DNA from: Geminicoccaceae bacterium | Lineage (GTDB): Bacteria; Pseudomonadota; Alphaproteobacteria; Geminicoccales; Geminicoccaceae | NCBI GenBank assembly: GCA_030824835.1 | Contig: JAPJRA010000056.1 | Coordinates: forward strand, 1-11,048 | DNA length: 11,048 bases | Direction: 5' to 3' | In this document: piece after piece, positions 6,790 through 11,048 of the stretch | Layout of the letters: each line of letters begins with the position of its first letter | Numbering within the stretch: the stretch's first letter is position 1 | Position numbers and translations under genes: made by a program | Notes under the pieces: model-generated | What the model was told of the DNA's origin: nothing | What the model saw: only the letters and a program-made list of their open reading frames with translations | Databases searched by the model: none

Positions 6790-7878
6790 ATGGCACGCCT
6801 CAACATCCGCGGCCTGCAGAAATATTACGGCAAGATGCACGCCTTGCGTGGCATCGACCTGGATATCGGCGAAGGTGAGTTCTGCGTCTTTGTAGGCCCC
6901 TCCGGTTGCGGCAAGAGCACGCTGCTGCGCACCATCGCCGGCCTCGAGGACACGAGCGGCGGCACGATCGAGTTCGATGGTCAATCCGTCGACGGCGTGC
7001 GCCCGCGTGACCGGAACATCGCCATGGTGTTCCAGAACTACGCCCTCTACCCCTATCTCGACGTGTTCGAGAACATCGCATTTGGGTTGCGGGCTCGCCG
7101 CTTCGCCGATGGCGAGATCAAGCCCCGGGTCGAGCGTGCCGCCACCATGCTGGGCATCGGCCACCTGCTGCAGCGCTTCCCGCGCGAGCTGTCAGGTGGC
7201 CAGCGTCAGCGCGTCGCGATCGGCCGTGCCATCGTCCGTGACGCCCGCATGTTCCTGTTCGACGAGCCGCTTTCCAACCTCGACGCCCAGCTTCGCGACG
7301 GCATGCGGGCGGAGATCAAGCGGCTGCATCAGGAGCTCGGCAAGACCACGATCTACGTCACCCACGATCAGGTCGAGGCCATGACCCTCGCCGACCGAAT
7401 CGTCCTGTTGAAGGATGGTGTGATCGAGCAGCAGGGAGCACCGCTTGACCTGTTCGAGCGGCCGGCCACCAAGTTCGTGGCGGGCTTTCTGGGCTCGCCG
7501 CAGATGAACTTCATCCCCTGCCGGATCGTGATGGAAGGCAGCGGCCCCAATGCCTGCTTCGGTGACGGCAGATTGCTGCCGCTGCCCGATCGCCATGCGA
7601 CTTGGCGCGACCGCGAGATGATTCTCGGCCTGCGCCCCGAGCACCTGAGCCGGGCGGACAGCGCAAACCCGCGCCCGGGACAGGTGCCGCTCACCGTCGA
7701 GATCGATCTGGTCCAGCCGACCGGCACCCGTGCGTATGCCACGTTCCGGCTCGGCACGGCCGAGGTCACCGCCGAGCTGCCCGCACACACGGTCGAGCGC
7801 CCGGGCACCCAGCTGCGGCTGCTGGTCGACACGCAGCGGGCGATCCTGATCGATCCGCAATCCGAACAGGTGGTATGA
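6790..7878 (+). CDS. Sugar ABC transporter ATP-binding protein, MalK/MsmK/UgpC type
   Basis: A 362-residue ATPase that powers the CUT1 importer from the cytoplasmic face. All nucleotide-binding elements are intact: Walker [10 protein letters not shown] at 36-44, Q-loop glutamine Q82, signature LSGGQ at 134-138, Walker B FLFDEP at 155-160 with catalytic E159, D-loop SNLD at 162-165 and switch histidine H192. After about residue 235 comes the extra OB/TOBE-like regulatory domain of the MalK group, including LGLRPEHL at 279-286. The length is typical. The ATG at 6790 is chosen by homology at the N-terminus ([14 protein letters not shown]) and the tight four-base spacing to the preceding stop. 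An upstream in-frame ATG at 6694 would add 32 unrelated residues. MalK-type ATPases can be shared, so it might also serve other CUT1 systems. Confidence 0.96.
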   Translation: MARLNIRGLQKYYGKMHALRGIDLDIGEGEFCVFVGPSGCGKSTLLRTIAGLEDTSGGTIEFDGQSVDGVRPRDRNIAMVFQNYALYPYLDVFENIAFGLRARRFADGEIKPRVERAATMLGIGHLLQRFPRELSGGQRQRVAIGRAIVRDARMFLFDEPLSNLDAQLRDGMRAEIKRLHQELGKTTIYVTHDQVEAMTLADRIVLLKDGVIEQQGAPLDLFERPATKFVAGFLGSPQMNFIPCRIVMEGSGPNACFGDGRLLPLPDRHATWRDREMILGLRPEHLSRADSANPRPGQVPLTVEIDLVQPTGTRAYATFRLGTAEVTAELPAHTVERPGTQLRLLVDTQRAILIDPQSEQVV

Positions 7879-7879
7879 C

Positions 7880-7885
7880 GCGGAG
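7880..7885 (+). promoter_or_regulatory. Ribosome binding site deciding the start of the lactonase-like gene
   Basis: GCGGAG lies seven bases before the ATG at 7893 and immediately after the ATPase stop. A second in-frame ATG at 7899 is less well spaced. Reading upstream in this frame overlaps the ATPase gene with no family resemblance, so a longer product is unlikely. Confidence 0.6.
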
Positions 7886-7892
7886 CCCCCAC

Positions 7893-9854
7893 ATGACCAT
7901 GAGCCCGTCACGCGCATTCAAGCTTTTCGGCACCGAGGAGCCCGTGCCCGAGACGCCACTGCTGCGGGCGGGGCCGCTGGAAGCGAGCTTCGATGCCGGC
8001 AACCTGCGCCACATCAAGCTGGGCGGGCGGGAGGCCATCCGCGCGATCAGCTACATCGTGCGGGACCGCAACTGGGGCACCTACAACCCCGAGATCACCA
8101 ACCTGAAGATCGACCAGGGCGCTGCCGGGTTCCGGGTCAGCTACGATGCCGTCTGCAGCGACGATGCGCAGTCGTTCGTCTACCGGGCGGTGATCGCGGC
8201 CGACGAGCAGGGCAATCTCAGCTTCACCGCCGACGGCGAGGCGCAGACCGATTTCACCACCAACCGCACCGGCTTTGTCGTGTTGCATCCGGTCGATGGT
8301 GTCAGCGGGGCGCCGGTGGAGGTACTGCATGTCGACGGGACAGTCGAGCGGAGCCGCTTCCCGGAGCTGATCGATCCGACCTGTCCGTTCCAGGACATCC
8401 GCGCCCTGACTCATGAGGTGCTGCCGGGCGTGCGAGTGGCCTGCCGGATGGAGGGCGACACGTTCGAGATGGAGGACCAGCGCAACTGGATGGACGCCTC
8501 CTACAAGACCTATGTCCGCCCGCTGGCCCTGCCGTGGCCGTACACGATCGAGCGCGGGCAGCGCTTCACGCAGAGCGTTTCACTTTCCGTCGAAGGGGCG
8601 CTGCCATCACCGTCGACGGCAGGTTCGGTTCCGGTCATCGTCACCATCGGCGATGCGACCGAGGCACGGATGCCGGCCATTGGCTTGGCGCTGCCGGCGG
8701 AGCACGTAAAAGCCGCATTGGCGCATGCGGAGTTGCTGCGGACGGCATCGCCGGCGTTTATGGTTGCCGAGTTCGACGCCCGCAAGGGCCATGCCGCCGC
8801 GTTGGTCCATGACTATGGAGAGATCGCACGCCGCATCGGTGCCGAACTGGTGCTTGAGGTGGTGCTGCCGTGTCTCGACGATGCCGGTCAGCCGACCGAC
8901 GATCCAGACGTGTTGCGTAAGGACCTGCATTACGTCCAGGCCCAGATCGAGCGGTCAGGCGTACGGCCGGCGCGCGTTGCAGTTTCCCCAGCCTGCGATC
9001 TCAAATGCACACTACCAGGCAGCATCTGGCCTAAGGCGCCGGCATGGGAGGAACTCGCGGCCGCAGCGAAAGCCGCGTTCCCCGGCCTGCCCGTTGGTGG
9101 CGGCATGTTCAGCTATTTCACCGAGCTGAACCGCAAGCGGCCGCCTGCCGGCCACTTCGACTTCATCTGTCATACGACCTGTCCCTTGGTGCATGCCGGT
9201 GATGACCTGTCGCTGACCGAAGGACTTGAGGCGCTTCCCTATATTCTGGCCAGTACCCGGGCTTTTGCCGGTGGTGCGCCCTACTGGCTGTTCCCGACGA
9301 CGATCGCGATGCGGCAGAATCCCTACGGTGCCGCTCCTGCCGAGAACCCGAACGGCGGTCGGGTCGCGATGGCGCGCATCGATCCGCGCGAGCACGCCCT
9401 GATCGGCGCCGCTTGGTACGCCGGCTATCTGGCTCGGGTCGCCGCCGGTGGGATGGCCGGCGTGACCCTGGCGGCGGCTGCCGGGCCATCCGGAATCGTC
9501 GGTGCCGACGGCGGGCGGGTCCATCCCATCTACCATATCATTCGTGGCCACACGGCCCTTGCCGGCGGCTTGGTCATGGCCGCCACGAGCAGCGCGCCGC
9601 GCAACGTTCAGGCATTGGCCGTGCGGACCGGCACCGACCTGCACCTCTGGTTGACAAATCTGACAGGCAAATCACAGGAGGTCCGGCTCGAAGGGGTCGC
9701 ACCCGGGACGACGTTCCAACTGCTCGACGTGGCGAGCGTCGAGGCGTTGGCTGATGATCCCAAACGCATCGGCGATAAGTGTCGGCCGATGGTGGGATCC
9801 TCGATCGTCCTGCCGCCTTATGCCGTAGCCTCGTTCCGGACCCCTCTCGCCTGA
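7893..9854 (+). CDS. apnL: Probable D-apionate lactonase (ApnL-like), glycosidase-like three-part protein
   Basis: A 653-residue protein without an apparent signal peptide, so probably cytoplasmic. The N-terminal third (about 1-235) looks beta-rich, with LRAGPLEASFDAGNLRHIKL at 24-43, RDRNWGTYNPEI at 57-68 and EMEDQRNWMDASYKTYVRP at 192-210. A middle part (about 245-555) alternates strands and helices like a TIM barrel, including VGGGMFSYFTELNR at 401-414. The C-terminal part (about 570-653) resembles the beta-sandwich cap of glycosidases (LHLWLTNLTG, PPYAVASFRT). I recognise the N-terminal pattern as that of D-apionolactonases (ApnL), which open D-apionolactone to D-apionate; this is from memory. 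The ApsD-like gene in the same operon agrees. Catalytic residues cannot be assigned with confidence; acidic residues near 192-194 and 409-411 are candidates. It might instead be an uncharacterised glycosidase. It is the last gene of the rightward operon. Confidence 0.7.
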   Translation: MTMSPSRAFKLFGTEEPVPETPLLRAGPLEASFDAGNLRHIKLGGREAIRAISYIVRDRNWGTYNPEITNLKIDQGAAGFRVSYDAVCSDDAQSFVYRAVIAADEQGNLSFTADGEAQTDFTTNRTGFVVLHPVDGVSGAPVEVLHVDGTVERSRFPELIDPTCPFQDIRALTHEVLPGVRVACRMEGDTFEMEDQRNWMDASYKTYVRPLALPWPYTIERGQRFTQSVSLSVEGALPSPSTAGSVPVIVTIGDATEARMPAIGLALPAEHVKAALAHAELLRTASPAFMVAEFDARKGHAAALVHDYGEIARRIGAELVLEVVLPCLDDAGQPTDDPDVLRKDLHYVQAQIERSGVRPARVAVSPACDLKCTLPGSIWPKAPAWEELAAAAKAAFPGLPVGGGMFSYFTELNRKRPPAGHFDFICHTTCPLVHAGDDLSLTEGLEALPYILASTRAFAGGAPYWLFPTTIAMRQNPYGAAPAENPNGGRVAMARIDPREHALIGAAWYAGYLARVAAGGMAGVTLAAAAGPSGIVGADGGRVHPIYHIIRGHTALAGGLVMAATSSAPRNVQALAVRTGTDLHLWLTNLTGKSQEVRLEGVAPGTTFQLLDVASVEALADDPKRIGDKCRPMVGSSIVLPPYAVASFRTPLA

Positions 9855-9861
9855 GCGAACA

Positions 9862-10752
9862 TCAGCCGGCAAACCGGCACGATAGCGTTCCCGGCACGTC
9901 GACCTCGATGGCAAGGATCGCACCCTCACCCGAGTTGCCCGCGAGCTGCTCCTCGCTCAGCCCGAAGCGGGCGGACGTGACATAGAGCGTCTTCAGGTCG
10001 GGGCCGCCGAAGCAGCAGCAGGTCGGGTTGGTCACCGGTAGCTCGACGACGCGATCGACCCGACCGTCGGGAGCGAAGCGAACAAGGCAGCTGCCGGCGA
10101 AGCGGGCGTTCCAGAGATAACCCTCGCTGTCGATGGCCGAGCCGTCGCAGAAGCCTGGTAACGGTTCGTCGCTGAAGACGCGTCGGGTTCCCAGGCTACC
10201 GTCACTCTCCACGGCAAAGGCCGAGATCACCCCTGTGAGCGTGTCGGCGAACAGCAGGGTGCGCCCGCCATCGGTCCAGGCCAATGTGTTCGACAGCCCC
10301 ACGCCGTCGACCTCCCGCGTCGCGCTGCCGTCAGGACGGACGCGGTACAGCGCTCCCGTGCTGCCGGTCATTTCCCGGGCCGAGCCGTCCGCGTGAAGAT
10401 TGTTGTCCATGGTGCCCAGCCAGAAATCGCCGCTCGCATCGCATTTGGCTTCGTTGCTCCGATTGTCGGGGCGATCGGCGTCAGGTCGGCAGAAAAGGGT
10501 GAGTTTACTGTCACGCGGGTCGAGGAAGTAGAGCCCGTCGCGCATCGCCAGCAACGCTCCCCCACCGCGCCGGAGCACGACTGCCGACGGGAAGTCCGGA
10601 ACAGTCCACGCCTGCCGCGCACCCGTTGCTGGCACCCAGCGCTGGACGGCCTTGCCAGTGATGTCCACCCACCACAGGGCCCGCGCCACCTCGTCCCAGA
10701 AAGGGCCCTCGCCGACCCCGTCGCGCGAGTTGACAGCGACTTCGATCCTCAT
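9862..10752 (-). CDS. SMP-30/gluconolactonase/LRE-family sugar lactonase
   Basis: A 296-residue six-bladed beta-propeller lactonase, the usual length, which hydrolyses aldonolactones using a bound divalent metal. The metal ligands expected for the family are visible: E15 in GEGPFWDE, N155 in GLSNTLAW and D203 in FCDGSAID. The substrate-side motif appears as RSNEAKCD at 98-105 and is followed by FWLGTM at 110-115; the canonical form has NDG where this one has NEA. The PTCCCFGG block at 243-250 and LYVTSAR at 256-262 close the propeller. The ATG at 10752 is chosen because GEGP then falls at the normal place; an in-frame ATG at 10806 would add 18 unrelated residues. A GGGA/GGGAG-rich stretch precedes the start. 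It runs opposite to the operon, seven bases from its end, so it needs its own promoter to the right. It may act on the same lactone as the ApnL-like protein. Confidence 0.93.
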   Translation of the reverse strand: MRIEVAVNSRDGVGEGPFWDEVARALWWVDITGKAVQRWVPATGARQAWTVPDFPSAVVLRRGGGALLAMRDGLYFLDPRDSKLTLFCRPDADRPDNRSNEAKCDASGDFWLGTMDNNLHADGSAREMTGSTGALYRVRPDGSATREVDGVGLSNTLAWTDGGRTLLFADTLTGVISAFAVESDGSLGTRRVFSDEPLPGFCDGSAIDSEGYLWNARFAGSCLVRFAPDGRVDRVVELPVTNPTCCCFGGPDLKTLYVTSARFGLSEEQLAGNSGEGAILAIEVDVPGTLSCRFAG

Positions 10753-10821
10753 GCTCCCATCCCGTTCCTGCGGTTCTTTTGCATAAATGTAGGAAACGCG
10801 AGACATAGAGCTCGGGCAAGG
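10753..10821. other. Upstream region of the SMP-30 lactonase; promoter expected but not clearly visible
   Basis: This short stretch separates the minus-strand lactonase start from the transposase remnant. It contains the only AT-rich patch nearby (about 10774-10795, ttcttttgcataaatgtagg on the plus strand), which is where a promoter for the leftward gene would be expected. No convincing pair of -35 and -10 boxes at proper spacing was found, and no operator-like palindrome. The left inverted repeat of the IS256 element could also fall here, but without the other end it cannot be identified. Confidence 0.3.
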
Positions 10822-11048
10822 ATGGTGATCAAGAGGCGGCTCGAAAAGGTCCTAGGCCGAACGAACAGCACAGCTTCACTGCTGGCCAAAGCCGGTGATG
10901 GCGACGTTCTGCGCAGTGTAGCAGGGGCTGTGATGCAGCTGCTGATGCAGATTGACGTGATCCGGCGGCGCGCCGCGGTCGTGTCCCGCCTGATGGTGTA
11001 GCTCGGCGGTAGCGATGCCGCTCGCGAGCGCGCCCAAAGCACGCTGGT
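10822..11048 (+). pseudogene. Decayed 5' part of an IS256-family (Mutator-like) transposase gene
   Basis: From the ATG at 10822 the frame gives 59 codons to a TAG at 10999-11001. Residues 20-46 (10879-10959) read LLAKAGDGDVLRSVAGAVMQ then LLMQIDV, closely resembling the N-terminus of IS256-family transposases (typically LLAKAGDGDFLRSVAEAVVQ then LLMEADV). After 10959 the resemblance moves to another frame. From 10977 to the window end it reads GRVPPDGVARR, stop, RCRSRARPKHAG, which lines up without gaps with the usual GERSPDRVNRRNGYRSRAWDTRAG-like segment. Between the two blocks there are 17 bases where about 24 are expected, so a deletion of about 7 bases shifted the frame, and the TAG at 11010-11012 interrupts the second frame. 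The gene is therefore dead, at least here. The remainder would lie right of the window. The reference segments are recalled consensus, not a search result. Confidence 0.65.

Noticed and set aside
5877..6806. Minus-strand open frame of 309 codons opposite the MalG-type permease
   Set aside because: Strongly charged, low-complexity translation with no motifs, antisense to a clear membrane protein gene.
9865..9878. Small hairpin GCCGG-caaa-CCGGC at the convergent gene ends as a shared terminator
   Set aside because: Perfect five-base stem but inside the last codons of the lactonase and with no T-run on either side; too short to call a terminator.
10727..10740. TTGACA-like sequence (agttgacagcg) as a promoter -35 box
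   Set aside because: It lies inside the lactonase coding region, with no matching -10 box at 16-18 bases and no rightward gene for it to drive except the dead transposase.
10393..11001. Plus-strand open frame of 202 codons running out of the SMP-30 gene
   Set aside because: Its first 140 or so codons are antisense to the lactonase. Only the tail from about 10879 carries meaning, as part of the IS256 transposase relic.
10749..11042. Minus-strand open frame of 97 codons upstream of the lactonase
   Set aside because: Ser/Arg/Thr-rich translation with no family resemblance, antisense to the better-supported transposase remnant.

Overview
This is a GC-rich, gene-dense bacterial window that reads as a carbohydrate-catabolism operon from a proteobacterium. 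An alphaproteobacterium (Rhizobiales or Rhodospirillales style) is most likely. The reasons are strong G/C preference at third codon positions, stop/start overlaps of the ATGA, GTGA and TGATG type, a Tat-exported sugar-binding protein, and the RbsC-like and MalFGK-like importer subunits. The lineage is an inference from style, not from a marker gene.

Layout: ten genes run rightward from 1 to 9854 with gaps of at most 40 bases and five junctions that overlap or nearly touch, so they look like one transcription unit whose promoter lies left of the window. In order they are: the C-terminal end of an RbsC-type (CUT2) sugar permease (1-369); a Gfo/Idh/MocA dehydrogenase resembling D-apiose dehydrogenase ApsD (366-1391); a small ABM-fold protein (1403-1708); an HpcH/HpaI-type class II aldolase (1724-2506); a D-isomer-specific 2-hydroxyacid dehydrogenase (2506-3555); a complete CUT1 sugar ABC importer made of a Tat-signal binding protein (3596-5056), two permeases (5053-5964, 5961-6785) and an ATPase (6790-7878); and a 653-residue protein resembling D-apionolactonase ApnL (7893-9854). 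A gluconolactonase/SMP-30-type lactonase (9862-10752) faces this operon on the minus strand, tail to tail with a 7-base gap. The right edge (about 10822-11048) holds the decayed 5' part of an IS256-family transposase gene, with a frameshift and stop codons.

How the genes may work together: the importer brings in a sugar or glycoside, the Gfo/Idh/MocA enzyme oxidises the aldose to a lactone, and ApnL and/or the SMP-30 protein opens the lactone to the aldonate. The known D-apiose pathway would continue with the oxidoisomerase ApnO, but no ApnO, RuBisCO-like protein, Oia enzyme or kinase is present here. Instead there is a 2-hydroxyacid dehydrogenase and a 2-oxoacid aldolase, which suggests a variant oxidation/retro-aldol route. 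ApsD and ApnL are named from remembered family resemblance, and the variant route is a hypothesis. No tRNA, rRNA, CRISPR array or transcriptional regulator was seen.
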